Positions 49,911 through 59,800 of a DNA stretch of 64,000 bases are shown piece by piece. Numbering within the stretch: the stretch's first letter is position 1; every line of letters starts with the position of its first letter. The stretch is from contig JAEYUQ010000016.1 in the NCBI GenBank assembly GCA_023432405.1, forward strand, positions 86,295 through 150,294, given 5' to 3'. Origin of the DNA: Actinomycetes bacterium (GTDB taxonomy: Bacteria > Actinomycetota > Actinomycetes > Mycobacteriales > Mycobacteriaceae). The position numbers and the translations under genes were made by a program. Below the pieces are notes generated by a model. It did not search any database, was not told the DNA's origin, and saw nothing but the letters and a program-made list of their open reading frames with translations.

Positions 49911-51245
49911 ATGCAGCGTTGGGTGTTTCACATTGACATGGACTCTTTCTTTGCCTCCTGTGAGCAGCTCACTCGTCCTACGCTTCGAGACCGTCCTGTT
50001 CTGGTAGGGGGAGTATCTGGGCGGGGTGTTGTTGCCGGTGCCTCCTACCAAGCCCGAGCCCTGGGGTGTCACTCCGCGATGCCCATGTTTCAAGCCAAAC
50101 CTCTCATCGGGTACAGAGGAGTGGTTGTCTCTCCCCGTAAATCTCTCTATACGGCTGTTTCCCGGAGAGTCTTTGAGGTTGTTGCTCGTGTGGCGGGGGT
50201 TATTGAGCAAATCTCCATTGACGAGGCGTATCTCGACCCTGAGGAAATGCGTACTGCTTCCGCTGAGGAAGCAGTGACATGGGCGGAGGAGCTTCGTCGT
50301 CTCATTCGAGAAGAGACGGGGCTGACGGCGTCGATAGGTATTGGCCCTGGCAAGCAATACGCCAAGATCGGTTCAGGCCAAGCGAAACCAGATGGGGTGT
50401 TCATTCTTCCCCCTGAACACTTGCAGGAGATTCTCGATCCTCTGCCGGTGAGTGTGCTGTGGGGAATAGGGAAAGTCACTTCTGCGAAACTCAAAATGCT
50501 GGGAGTGGACACTATCGGACAATTTGCTGCCATGAGCCAGGAAGAGGTTTCTCGGGAGCTTGGAGATACTGTAGGCCGTACCCTGTGGAAAATTGCGCGG
50601 GGGTATGACCCGCGTCCGGTGCAGCCCAGGGCGGAAGCCAAGCAGATTTCCTCAGAACACACCTATCCGAAAGACTTGTCCACAGCCAGTGACGTGGATG
50701 CGGCCATTGCGCGAGCTGCATCAGAGGCTTACAGCCGTCTGCGGGAGGATGGCCGCGGGGCGCGAACCGTCACAGTAAAGCTTCGTATGGCCACTTTCCG
50801 CGTTGAATCCCGCTCCACCTCCTTACCCTATGCCACTGACGACGCCGCTGTATTGTCCGCAACGGCTGCACAACTCGCCCGCTATCCCGAAGAGCTAGGG
50901 CCTATCCGTCTAGTAGGAGTGAGCTATTCCGGGTTAGAAGCAGAACGTCAAGGTATTCTCTTTCCAGAGCTGGACCAGGGACAGCCTGTTTCTCATGCGG
51001 TGACACCGTCGCGCGAGAATGCTCTCCAGATGTCCTGGAAACCTACCCAGGATGTGTATCATCCGGATTTCGGACACGGATGGATTCAGGGGGTAGGCCG
51101 TGGTGTGATGACGGTGCGTTTTGAGACGCGCAGCACAGGGCCTGGCTTTATTCACAGCTTCTCTGTGGAGGACCCCGCACTTGTTCCGGCTGATCCTCTC
51201 TGCTCCCTTGACTGGGATGATTGGCTTGAGACGTACTCTCGATGA
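49911..51245 (+). CDS. dinB: DNA polymerase IV (Y-family, DinB)
   Basis: The 444-residue translesion polymerase begins RWVFHIDMDSFFASCEQ, holding the first catalytic Asp, and contains QISIDEAYLD with the Asp-Glu pair. A helix-hairpin-helix thumb (VLWGIGKVTSAKLKMLGVDTIGQ) and a little-finger domain follow. An extra C-terminal stretch (about 360-444) exceeds the E. coli protein. It corresponds to DinX/DinP after ileS in mycobacteria and corynebacteria. No SOS box was seen in its short upstream gap. Confidence 0.93.
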   Translation: MQRWVFHIDMDSFFASCEQLTRPTLRDRPVLVGGVSGRGVVAGASYQARALGCHSAMPMFQAKPLIGYRGVVVSPRKSLYTAVSRRVFEVVARVAGVIEQISIDEAYLDPEEMRTASAEEAVTWAEELRRLIREETGLTASIGIGPGKQYAKIGSGQAKPDGVFILPPEHLQEILDPLPVSVLWGIGKVTSAKLKMLGVDTIGQFAAMSQEEVSRELGDTVGRTLWKIARGYDPRPVQPRAEAKQISSEHTYPKDLSTASDVDAAIARAASEAYSRLREDGRGARTVTVKLRMATFRVESRSTSLPYATDDAAVLSATAAQLARYPEELGPIRLVGVSYSGLEAERQGILFPELDQGQPVSHAVTPSRENALQMSWKPTQDVYHPDFGHGWIQGVGRGVMTVRFETRSTGPGFIHSFSVEDPALVPADPLCSLDWDDWLETYSR

Positions 51246-51362
51246 GGAAGAGAATTATGCACGCTCTTGCCTGTTTCAGTGTTGCATTCCTGTTTTTTGC
51301 TAGGGAGTTGATTACCATCTGGAAGAACGACTGTTGGGAACTATGACTGCTAGGAGCTCATT

Positions 51363-51899
51363 GTGGTTACTCGCGCTGTCCGGCTTATCTCTGTGTGCGC
51401 ACTGTGTCTAGGCATGGCAGGTAGCGTGAGTGCCTGTACTGATTCGGACAAGGACTCAGATTCTTCTGGCATCGCTGAAGGCGCCTCTCAGTCTGCTCCT
51501 GCTCCCGCTTTGCCGTCAGCTGCTGATTTGAATGCGGTGTTAGCCCAAGCCTCTGATCCGGCTTTGCCGGATGATCAGAAAGCTCAGGCTGTTCAGGGTG
51601 GGGAAGAGGCCGTTCATGTGTTTCAGATTATGGCCCAGTACAAACAGGAGTCAGGCGCACAGTTCACTGTGGTAGACCCCGTACTTCCAGGTCTTGTTCC
51701 CAACACTGTTTTGGCAACGGTGGAATTTGCTCGTCCCGGAAGAGCCACGCAAACCAGTGACAATGTGGATTTCGTGTATGAAAACGGGCGGTGGAAACTC
51801 TCCCAATCGTGGGCGTGTGTGGTGGTTACCAACACCCTTCCAGCTAATCAGGTTCCCCCTTCGTGCCAGCAGCCAAGCTCTCCAGTGACAGCACCGTAG
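51363..51899 (+). CDS. Predicted lipoprotein, function unknown
   Basis: The 178-residue protein starts at GTG 51363 after AGGAGC. It has a signal peptide with lipobox SVSAC (Cys25), a Ser/Asp/Ala/Pro-rich spacer (about 26-60) and a compact domain (about 62-160) containing FTVVDPVLPG and VDFVYENGRWKLSQSWAC. It resembles low-molecular-weight secreted antigen-type lipoproteins of mycolate-containing bacteria, but I cannot name the family with confidence. Its last 56 bp overlap the convergent ABC-F gene, so the Pro/Ser-rich tail is encoded over the 3' end of that gene. Confidence 0.72.
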   Translation: MVTRAVRLISVCALCLGMAGSVSACTDSDKDSDSSGIAEGASQSAPAPALPSAADLNAVLAQASDPALPDDQKAQAVQGGEEAVHVFQIMAQYKQESGAQFTVVDPVLPGLVPNTVLATVEFARPGRATQTSDNVDFVYENGRWKLSQSWACVVVTNTLPANQVPPSCQQPSSPVTAP

Positions 51900-53517
51900 C
51901 GTGAGCCCGCGACGGCCACCGTCGCCTAATCCATTGATCGTGAGTGGCCATCACCACTGTTCCAGGGAAATCTTCCAAGGCGTTCTCTAAGTCTTCTGCA
52001 AGAGCTAGTGAGATATGGTTGGTGGGTTCGTCGAGAAGGAGCACATCTGGTGGTGCTGCAAGGAGCGCGCCGAGAGCTACACGGCGACGCTGTCCGTGAG
52101 AAAGCAGACCAATCGGACGATCCAGTGCTTCCTCAGGAAGTAACCCCAAATCAGTGAGTGAGGGGGAGCCTGGAGGCACAAGGGATTCGTAGATGTCGCG
52201 GGCGGAGAGTGTTTTATCCGGCCAGACATCATCCTGGGGGAGACGCTTAATGCTAATGTCCTCCGCCACAAATAACTGTCCGTGATCCGGGGTGAGAGTG
52301 CCATCCAGCAGGGAGAGAATGGTGGATTTACCGGCTCCGTTAGCTCCTTCAATGAGCAGATGTTCTCCAGGTTGGATTTTGAAAGACACTGGAGCAAGCC
52401 GCCCCTGCACAGTGACGGACTTGGCCACAGCAACGGGAGTTCCCAGCGAGGTGATGTGCGCGTCTGGAATCCCTCGAAATGCCAGGCGTGCAGGAGGCTG
52501 GGGAATAGCAGTACGTTCCAGATCAGCGAGCTTGTGATGGGCACTCCGGAGGCGGTTACCGAGGGTTTTTGCTGCACGGTCACCATAAAACTTGGCAGAC
52601 ATCCGAGATTCACTCTTGGCGACGTCTTTGTGGAAAACCTCAGACTCGTTCTGGGCGGCTAGCTTTTCAAGGTGATTGCGTTCTTGTTCCTGGGCGTTGT
52701 ATGCCGATTGCCAGCGAGTTCGGAGACGGTCTCGCTGTGTGAGGTAGTCCGAAAAGGAACCCGAGTATGCAGTGCCCTGAACAAGAGGCTCGCCGAAACC
52801 GCCCTCGGGGCTGAGTGCAAAGTCCAAATCCACCAGGGCGTCTGCCGCACTGTCTAAGAAGAAACGGTCATGGGAAGCCACCAGGACGGGTCCCGGAAAC
52901 TCTCTGAGCTCGGACACGAGGAACGCAATAGCATCGGTATCTAGGTGGTTTGTTGGTTCGTCCAGCACCAGGGCATCTACCGGGCGGAGCAGCAGCATGG
53001 CGAGGGCAAAACGACGGCGCTGTCCTCCTGACATTCCGCCCAGGGGCGTCGATAAGGGAATATCGCCAAGCCCTAGACCGGAAAGAACAGCAGGGATGCG
53101 AGTATCGAGATCCCAGACTCCGGAAGCCTCAGCTCGAGAGAGCGCTTGATCAAAGCGTTCCGCAAGACCAGGCTCAGCAGTCTCCTGGGACATGGCTTCA
53201 GACAGCTGTGCAATCTCCTCTTCCACGGCACGCAGCTCAGCAACAGCATCGTCAATGAGCGCCTGTGCTGGTTCCGTGAAAGGCAGAGTGGTTTCCTGAG
53301 TGAGAATGCCAGTGAGTTGCGGGAGGAAGAAGGATCCGGAGCTTGGGCGGCGTGTGCCTGCCAAAATGCTGATGAGTGTGGATTTTCCGGCACCGTTTTC
53401 GCCAATCATCCCCGTGACTTTTCCAGGGGGAACAGTCAAAGAAACATCAGTGAGCATGGGGCGGTCTGGCCAGGAAAAGCTGACTCCATCAACCTTGATG
53501 TGGTGTGTATTGACCAT
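51844..53517 (-). CDS. ABC-F family ATPase (ribosome-associated type)
   Basis: The 557-residue soluble protein has two ABC domains and no transmembrane segment. Domain 1 has Walker A GENGAGKST, signature MSGGQRRRFALA and Walker B VLDEPTNHLD. Domain 2 has Walker A GANGAGKST, signature LSHGQRRRVALG and Walker B LLDEPTNHIS. The linker (about 255-340) is charged and helical, like the P-site tRNA interaction motif of ABC-F translation factors. Members either tune translation (EttA-like) or protect ribosomes from antibiotics; the sequence does not show which. The Gly-to-His change in the second signature (SHGQ) is noteworthy. It is probably co-transcribed with the lipoprotein gene upstream (64-bp gap). 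Confidence 0.88.
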   Translation of the reverse strand: MVNTHHIKVDGVSFSWPDRPMLTDVSLTVPPGKVTGMIGENGAGKSTLISILAGTRRPSSGSFFLPQLTGILTQETTLPFTEPAQALIDDAVAELRAVEEEIAQLSEAMSQETAEPGLAERFDQALSRAEASGVWDLDTRIPAVLSGLGLGDIPLSTPLGGMSGGQRRRFALAMLLLRPVDALVLDEPTNHLDTDAIAFLVSELREFPGPVLVASHDRFFLDSAADALVDLDFALSPEGGFGEPLVQGTAYSGSFSDYLTQRDRLRTRWQSAYNAQEQERNHLEKLAAQNESEVFHKDVAKSESRMSAKFYGDRAAKTLGNRLRSAHHKLADLERTAIPQPPARLAFRGIPDAHITSLGTPVAVAKSVTVQGRLAPVSFKIQPGEHLLIEGANGAGKSTILSLLDGTLTPDHGQLFVAEDISIKRLPQDDVWPDKTLSARDIYESLVPPGSPSLTDLGLLPEEALDRPIGLLSHGQRRRVALGALLAAPPDVLLLDEPTNHISLALAEDLENALEDFPGTVVMATHDQWIRRRWPSRAHATVLSLESLAAGTKGEPD

Positions 53518-53581
53518 CTGCGCTCATCCTTCGCACCCAGCACCTCGGTGGGTTTTAGCTGACTGTGTGACCTGAATAATT

Positions 53582-54607
53582 CTAGGATGCTTCTGAGGTA
53601 AAGCGAATTGTGGTGACAGAGTCCTGAACAACATCTCTAGGTCCTTGGGGAGTCCCGTAGACCAGGCGGGTGGTCCATGTGAGCTCTCCAGACACCGGAA
53701 GAACCTGGGCTGTATCGACAGTGAGTTCTCCACGGCTGAGCGTCTGAGAACTCAACACTGAGAGATTCTCCTGGTCTGAAACCTGCAGGGTTGTTCGAGT
53801 GGGAGTTTCCGTGACGGCAACCTCCAACACAACCTGCGTGCCTTTCATAGATGTCACGGTATAGGTGGTGCGTTGAAGGAGATCAGAATTCACAGCTCCG
53901 GGGCGCTCAACCTCCCATGAGGCTCCCACTCCTATAGGCTCTGCGGGAAACACTACCTGCGCATTGAGAATCTGGCGCAGGGTTTTTTCCAAGAGCGCTT
54001 TAGCATCATCGGAGGCTTGCTCCGTGGCGCCGATAGCAATGGAGTTCAAGGCGCCGGAGGATAGCTGGCGTTCACGGGCACCAAATTCCGTGACCTCCGC
54101 GAGCATGGAGTTACGAATAGAGTCCGAATGGGTTGCCGGGGCTGTCAGTTCAATAACGCTGCGTCTGAAAGCCTCAGTTTCTGCTGATCCCTCTGGAGCA
54201 GGGGCGGCATCGGCGCGGGCACTCACGGGGAGGGTTATCACCTCATCTACGGGCAGGTCTTTCTGGGGTTGCTGAGCCGGTTGAGGGGAGGAGGGGGGAG
54301 TGCTCTGCTGGAAGCCTTGAGATAACTCCACGGTGATATGTTGTGCGGCATCCTCATCTGCCGACTCCGGAATGGAATAGGTCACAACTGAGGCATCTGC
54401 CTTGGCTGGTGTGATCATCCTGACAGTGGGAAGCTCCACGGGTGCAGTCACAGGATGAAGGCGGTTGAGCTGGGTATCGGGTGCAGTACTACACGCAGTC
54501 AGAAAGAGAAGAGCCACCATACTCAGAATGCCTAGAACACTGAGAACTGCGGTGGTACTCATGCGCACCCATAAGTCACGAGCTGATTCCAGAGAAGCAG
54601 AATTCAT
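53582..54607 (-). CDS. Predicted lipoprotein with DUF-type secreted domain
   Basis: The 341-residue protein has an unusually long n-region (about 15 residues, with a second in-frame ATG at codon 16). A hydrophobic helix ends in lipobox LTAC (Cys39). A Pro/Gln-rich linker (about 100-125) follows, then a mainly beta C-terminal domain (about 140-335) with AEPIGVGASWEVERPG and YTVTSMKGTQVVLEV. The latter pattern recalls Rv-type lipid-carrier lipoproteins, but I do not assign a family. It reads divergently from lspA, whose product processes such lipoproteins. Confidence 0.75.
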   Translation of the reverse strand: MNSASLESARDLWVRMSTTAVLSVLGILSMVALLFLTACSTAPDTQLNRLHPVTAPVELPTVRMITPAKADASVVTYSIPESADEDAAQHITVELSQGFQQSTPPSSPQPAQQPQKDLPVDEVITLPVSARADAAPAPEGSAETEAFRRSVIELTAPATHSDSIRNSMLAEVTEFGARERQLSSGALNSIAIGATEQASDDAKALLEKTLRQILNAQVVFPAEPIGVGASWEVERPGAVNSDLLQRTTYTVTSMKGTQVVLEVAVTETPTRTTLQVSDQENLSVLSSQTLSRGELTVDTAQVLPVSGELTWTTRLVYGTPQGPRDVVQDSVTTIRFTSEAS

Positions 54608-54652
54608 ACTTAAAACAGTACCTAGAGCCTGCGTGGGCCATAATAGGTAGCG

Positions 54653-55210
54653 ATGGTTTTATCGAGGAAATACACAGGTACGTGGGTTCGGCTCATACTA
54701 GCGGTGCTGAGCATTGTGGCGGTGGTGGATCAAATCTCCAAAGCGTTGGCCTTGCACCTTCTCGAGCCGGGAGTTCCGAAACCTATCCTAGGGGAGTGGG
54801 TTCGGCTGTTTCTTGCCTTTAATCCCGGAGCAGCGTTTTCTTTGGGAACCGAGGTGACCTGGTTATTCACCTGTATCCAACTGCTCTTCGTGGTGGCTGT
54901 CTTGGTTATGGCTCCTCGCGTGAGTACCCAGGGCATAGCCTGGGGATTGGCTTTTATTGCCGGTGGAGCTGCCGGAAACCTCATTGACCGTCTCTTCCGG
55001 CCTCCTCAGTTTTTTCTGGGTCATGTGGTGGATTTCATCTCAGTTCAGGGTTTCGCCGTGTTTAACCTCGCAGATTCTGCCATCACACTAGGCACCTGCG
55101 TTACTGCGGTGGCACTCCTTATCGACGGCCGCTCATCCTCAGAGAATCACACAGGTGCCGAGGATCCCCTCGAAAACTCCCCACATCAAGGAGGTGACTT
55201 CCGTGAGTAA
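54653..55210 (+). CDS. lspA: Lipoprotein signal peptidase (signal peptidase II)
   Basis: The 185-residue protein has four transmembrane helices (about 12-32, 64-84, 88-112 and 132-155). The catalytic Asp residues lie in GGAAGNLIDRLF and VFNLADSAITLG, and the DQISKALA and FNPGAAFS motifs are also present. It removes lipoprotein signal peptides after lipidation of the +1 Cys. A polar C-terminal tail of about 30 residues is extra. It overlaps the rluD-like gene by 8 bp; linkage of lspA to a pseudouridine synthase is widely conserved. Confidence 0.95.
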   Translation: MVLSRKYTGTWVRLILAVLSIVAVVDQISKALALHLLEPGVPKPILGEWVRLFLAFNPGAAFSLGTEVTWLFTCIQLLFVVAVLVMAPRVSTQGIAWGLAFIAGGAAGNLIDRLFRPPQFFLGHVVDFISVQGFAVFNLADSAITLGTCVTAVALLIDGRSSSENHTGAEDPLENSPHQGGDFRE

Positions 55211-56135
55211 TCATCGTGATTTGCGCTCTCTGCCTGTTCCCGAGGGCTTGGTGGGAATGCGTGTGGATGCGGGATTGGCGAAGCTATTTGGCATCTCACG
55301 GACAGTTGCCGCTGAGCTCGCCGCAGATGGGGATGTTTCCTTGGATGGGAGGGTCGTCGGCAAGTCAGAACGCCTCAGCGACGGTGCATGGCTCGATGTT
55401 CTTCTGCCGGAACCTCCCAAACCTCTTCTTCCCACGCCGGAACCCATTGAGGGAATGGATATTCTCTACCATGACGCCGATGTCATTGTGCTCAACAAAC
55501 CTGTTGGGGTGGCGGTTCATCCCACTGTGGGGTGGGATGGCCCCACTGTGTTAGGGGGGCTTGCTGCAGCAGGGCTGAAGATTTCTACCTCTGGGCCCCC
55601 TGAGCGCAATGGTGTGGTGCAGCGTCTGGACGTTGGCACCTCGGGCGTAATGGTGGTGGCGGCCTCGGAGCGAGCTTATTCAGTGCTCAAGCGTGCCTTC
55701 AAAATGCGCACTATTACCAAGACTTATCATGCTTTGGTGCAAGGGCATCCAGATCCCTTTTCTGGGACAATAGACGCGCCTATTGGCCGTCACCCCTCAG
55801 CAGGATGGCGTTTTGCTGTGACCAACGATGGCAAGAGAGCTATCACGCACTATGAAACAATCGAGGCATTTCCCGAAGCCACACTGCTGAAGGTGCATCT
55901 GGAGACGGGCCGCACACATCAGATTCGTGTTCATATGGCTGCTATTCACCACCCGTGCTGTGGTGACCCCATGTATGGTTCAGATCCTGAACTCTCGGAA
56001 CGTCTGAATCTGGTCCGGCAGTGGCTCCACGCGGTGTCCTTGGGGTTCCATCATCCTGCTGATGGGCACTACATGGAGCTCGAAGCACCCTATCCAGAGG
56101 ATTTGCGGCACGCTCTTGAGGTTTTGCGTTCATGA
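55203..56135 (+). CDS. rluD: 23S rRNA pseudouridine synthase, RluD family
   Basis: GTG 55203 is the start because AAGGAGGTGA (55188-55197), a full match to the 16S anti-Shine-Dalgarno, lies 5 nt upstream; the frame from 55155 is just read-through of the lspA end. The 310-residue enzyme has an N-terminal S4 domain (about 10-75) and the RluA/RluD catalytic motif RLDVGTSG with the nucleophilic Asp, followed by TYHALVQG and ETGRTHQIRVH. It isomerises uridines in helix 69 of 23S rRNA or a related site. The residue before RLD is Gln rather than the usual His. Confidence 0.92.
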   Translation: MSNHRDLRSLPVPEGLVGMRVDAGLAKLFGISRTVAAELAADGDVSLDGRVVGKSERLSDGAWLDVLLPEPPKPLLPTPEPIEGMDILYHDADVIVLNKPVGVAVHPTVGWDGPTVLGGLAAAGLKISTSGPPERNGVVQRLDVGTSGVMVVAASERAYSVLKRAFKMRTITKTYHALVQGHPDPFSGTIDAPIGRHPSAGWRFAVTNDGKRAITHYETIEAFPEATLLKVHLETGRTHQIRVHMAAIHHPCCGDPMYGSDPELSERLNLVRQWLHAVSLGFHHPADGHYMELEAPYPEDLRHALEVLRS

Positions 56136-56719
56136 GTGCCCAGCTAGATCGGGTGGATCAGTGGCGAATTGTGATCGCGCTGGTATCTCTGGTGGTATGT
56201 GCAAGCCTTATCGTTGTAGCTGCTCACGATGATGCTTCTGTCTCTCAGGCCCAGAGCCTCAATGGTGACATACTGGGGCAGGACAATGATGAATCCAGTG
56301 ATCACTACGTGGCGAGGGCTGATGAATCTTTGCGCCAAGCTCCCCAGGATGCCCCTGTTTTCGCTTTAATAACCTTGGCGACGCCCCTTACACCCCAGGA
56401 AGTTGCTCCCCTTCTGCGTGACATTCCGCGGGTGAATGCTCTGGTGATGGGAACTGTTCGTCCACTAGCTGTGCCTGAACCCACAGGGACAGAAGACCGT
56501 GCTGATGTTATGAGCCGGTACATCGGTTATGCTTCTGGGCTCCTGCAAGAAAGCGATCACAGCACTTCTGATCTGCGAATTACGGCTCTTGTGGTGTATG
56601 CCCCAGGGAATCAGTTACGGGAGCTCAAGGACGTTCCCCAGGTGTACGCAGTAGAAACTCTGCCCCAGGGGGCGCAGTGGAATAGTTTTGGGGTACAACC
56701 GGTGAGAGTGCCGCAGTAG
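56132..56719 (+). CDS. Membrane-anchored protein, function unknown
   Basis: The 195-residue protein begins at an ATG overlapping the rluD stop (ATGA). It has an N-terminal transmembrane helix (about 11-30) and an extracytoplasmic domain. Two parts of that domain look alike in layout: VFALITLATPLTPQEVAPLLRDIPRVNALVMG and ITALVVYAPGNQLRELKDVPQVYAVETLP. Each is a beta strand, a helix and a strand. I do not recognise the family. Coupling to lspA-rluD is the only functional clue. Confidence 0.72.
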   Translation: MSAQLDRVDQWRIVIALVSLVVCASLIVVAAHDDASVSQAQSLNGDILGQDNDESSDHYVARADESLRQAPQDAPVFALITLATPLTPQEVAPLLRDIPRVNALVMGTVRPLAVPEPTGTEDRADVMSRYIGYASGLLQESDHSTSDLRITALVVYAPGNQLRELKDVPQVYAVETLPQGAQWNSFGVQPVRVPQ

Positions 56720-56810
56720 AGTGGTGAGCCTAGGCGTGGATTGATCTGAGATCGCCAACCTGGGGTATCGGAGTGAGTGTCCACGTGCGATGTGATGGAT
56801 AGGGGCTTTC

Positions 56811-59800
56811 ATGGCGAAGAAATCATCCTTTGTTCACCTTCATAACCACACCCAGTTCTCCATGCTGGACGGAATGGCTGACGTGGATATGCTGGCCAAG
56901 GAGGTTGCCCGCCAGGGCATGACGGCCGTAGGCATGACGGATCACGGCAATATGTTCGGCTCCAATAAGTTCTACCGCACGATGAAGAAGGCTAACATCA
57001 AGCCGATTATCGGGGTGGAGGCCTATATTGCTCCAGAAAGTCGTTTCAATAAGAAGCGCATACGCTGGGGCGAGCCCTACCAGAAGCGGGATGATGTGTC
57101 TGCTGGTGGAGCGTATTTGCATCAAACCATGATTGCTGAGAATGCGACGGGTCTGAAAAACCTGTTCTATCTCTCATCTATGGCATCCTACGAGGGGCAG
57201 CTGGGGAAGTGGCCACGCATGGATGCAGACCTCATTGCAGATCATGCGGAGGGAATCATCGCCACCACGGGATGCCCTTCGGGGGATGTGCAGACACGTC
57301 TGCGCTTAGGACAATTTCAGGAAGCCTTGGAAGCTGCTGCCATGTGGCAGGAGATTTATGGAAAGAACAACTACTTCCTGGAATTGATGGATCATGGTTT
57401 GGAGATTGAACAGCGTGTGCGCTCCGAGCTTCTGGAGATCGGTCGGAAGCTGAATCTGCCACCAGTGGTGACCAATGACTGCCACTATGTCCTGGAATCT
57501 CAGGCTGCAGACCATGAAGCAATGCTGTGTGTCCAAACGAACTCGACGCTCAGCGATCCCGATCGTTTTCGCTTCGACGGCACCGGGTACTACATCAAGA
57601 GTGCAGAGCAGATGCGAGATGTCTGGGACGATATGGTTCCCGATGCCTGCGATAACACCCTGTTGATTGCAGAGCGAGTGGAACCGTATGACGTCATGTG
57701 GGAAGAACACCCTCAAGACCGTATGCCTATCGCTTCGGTGCCTGAGGGAGAAACACCTACCACCTGGCTCAAGCATGAAGTGTACGAAGGCTTGAAAGCG
57801 CGTTTCCCTGACCAAGAGGTTCCCGATGAGTATATGAAGCGGGCAGATTATGAAATTGAGGTCATTAATTTCAAAGGCTATCCGTCCTACTTCCTCATTG
57901 TGGCCGAACTCATCAAACACGCTCGAAGCGTAGGTATTCGTGTTGGTCCGGGACGTGGTTCAGCGGCTGGTTCCCTTGTTGCCTATGCTCTGACCATCAC
58001 CAACATTGATCCCCTCCAGCATGGTCTGCTTTTTGAGAGGTTCCTTAATCCAGACCGTCCCTCTGCACCTGATATCGACATTGACTTCGATGATCGTCGT
58101 CGAGGGGAGATGATTCGTTATGCGCAGGATCGCTGGGGTGAGGACAAAATTGCGCAGGTTATCACCTTCGGAACAGTGAAAACTAAGGCTGCCATTAAAG
58201 ACGCTGCGCGTGTGAATTTCGGCAAACCCGGCTATGCCATTGCCGATAAAATGACCAACGCTTTGCCCCCGGCCATCATGGGTAAGGACATTTCCTTGGA
58301 GGGGATTGTCAATCCGAAGGATGACCGCTACACAGAGGCTGGAGAAATTCGCCAGCTCATTGATACAGATCCCGATGTCAAGAAGATTTACGATACTGCC
58401 TGCGGGTTGGAAGGAGTGGTGCGTCAAGCTGGGGTTCACGCCTGTGCCGTGATTATGGCCAGTGTGCCACTGATGGATCATATTCCTATGTGGAAGCGCC
58501 CTGACGACGGCGCTCTCATCACCGGATGGGACTATCCCGCCTGTGAGGCTATTGGTCTGTTGAAGATGGACTTCCTGGGGCTTCGAAACCTCACGGTTAT
58601 CGGAGACGCTCTGGAAAACATCAAGCTGAACCGGGGCGTGGACATCAAACTGGAAGATCTTTCCACTGATGATCCTGCGGTGTATGAGCTTTTGGGTCGC
58701 GGCGATACTCTTGGTATTTTCCAGCTTGATAGCGGTGGAATGCAGGAGCTTCTCAAACGCATGAAACCTACAGGTTTTCACGACATTGTGGCCTCCTTGG
58801 CGTTGTATCGTCCAGGCCCTATGGGGGTGAATGCCCATACTGATTATGCGGATCGTAAGAATGGGCGCCAGGACATTAAGCCTATTCATCCTGAATTAGA
58901 TGAGCCTCTCAAAGGGATTTTGGGGGACACCTACGGTCTTATCGTCTACCAAGAGCAAATCATGAAAATTGCTCAAAAGGTGGCAAATTATTCAGCTGGC
59001 GAAGCAGATAACTTCCGGAAGGCTATGGGTAAAAAGAAGCCGGAGGTGCTGGCACAGCAGTATGAGAAGTTCTCGGCGGGAATGAAAGATAATGGTTTTT
59101 CTCAGCAGGCGCTCGATGCCTTGTGGGGAACTATTGAACCGTTCGCGTCCTATGCCTTCAATAAGTCTCACGCCGCAGGCTACGGTTTAGTGTCCTACTG
59201 GACGGCTTATCTTAAGGCACACTATGCCCCGGAGTATATGGCGGCTCTCCTGACCTCCGTGGCTGACAACAAAAACAAATTAGCCATTTACTTGTCGGAT
59301 TGTCACCGGCAGGGAATCCACGTGTTGTCACCCGATGTCAATGAGTCAGACGTGGACTTTAGAGCTGTGGGCGATAGTATCCGCTTTGGCATGGCGGCGG
59401 TGCGCAATGTGGGTGAGCAGATTGTGGAATCCATCATTGGTTCCCGCAAGGAGAAAGGGCAGTTTCAAGATTTCACGGATTACCTCAATAAAATTTCTTT
59501 GGAACCAGCAAATAAGCGTGTGACAGAGTCGCTTATAAAAGCCGGTGCTTTTGATTCTCTAGGACATCCTCGCCGAGGTCTCATAGAAGTGATGGAAAGC
59601 GCTATTGATTCTGTGACCGCAACCAAGAAGGCGGCCGACAAGGGGCAGTTTGACCTTTTTGCTAGCTTCGATACAGCTCAGGATGACTCCACACAATCAC
59701 TGAATAAAGCCTTTGCCGTAGCCGTTCCGGATGTGGAATGGGAACGCAAGCAGAAGCTGGCCTATGAACGAGAGATGTTAGGCCTGTACGTGTCGGGCCA

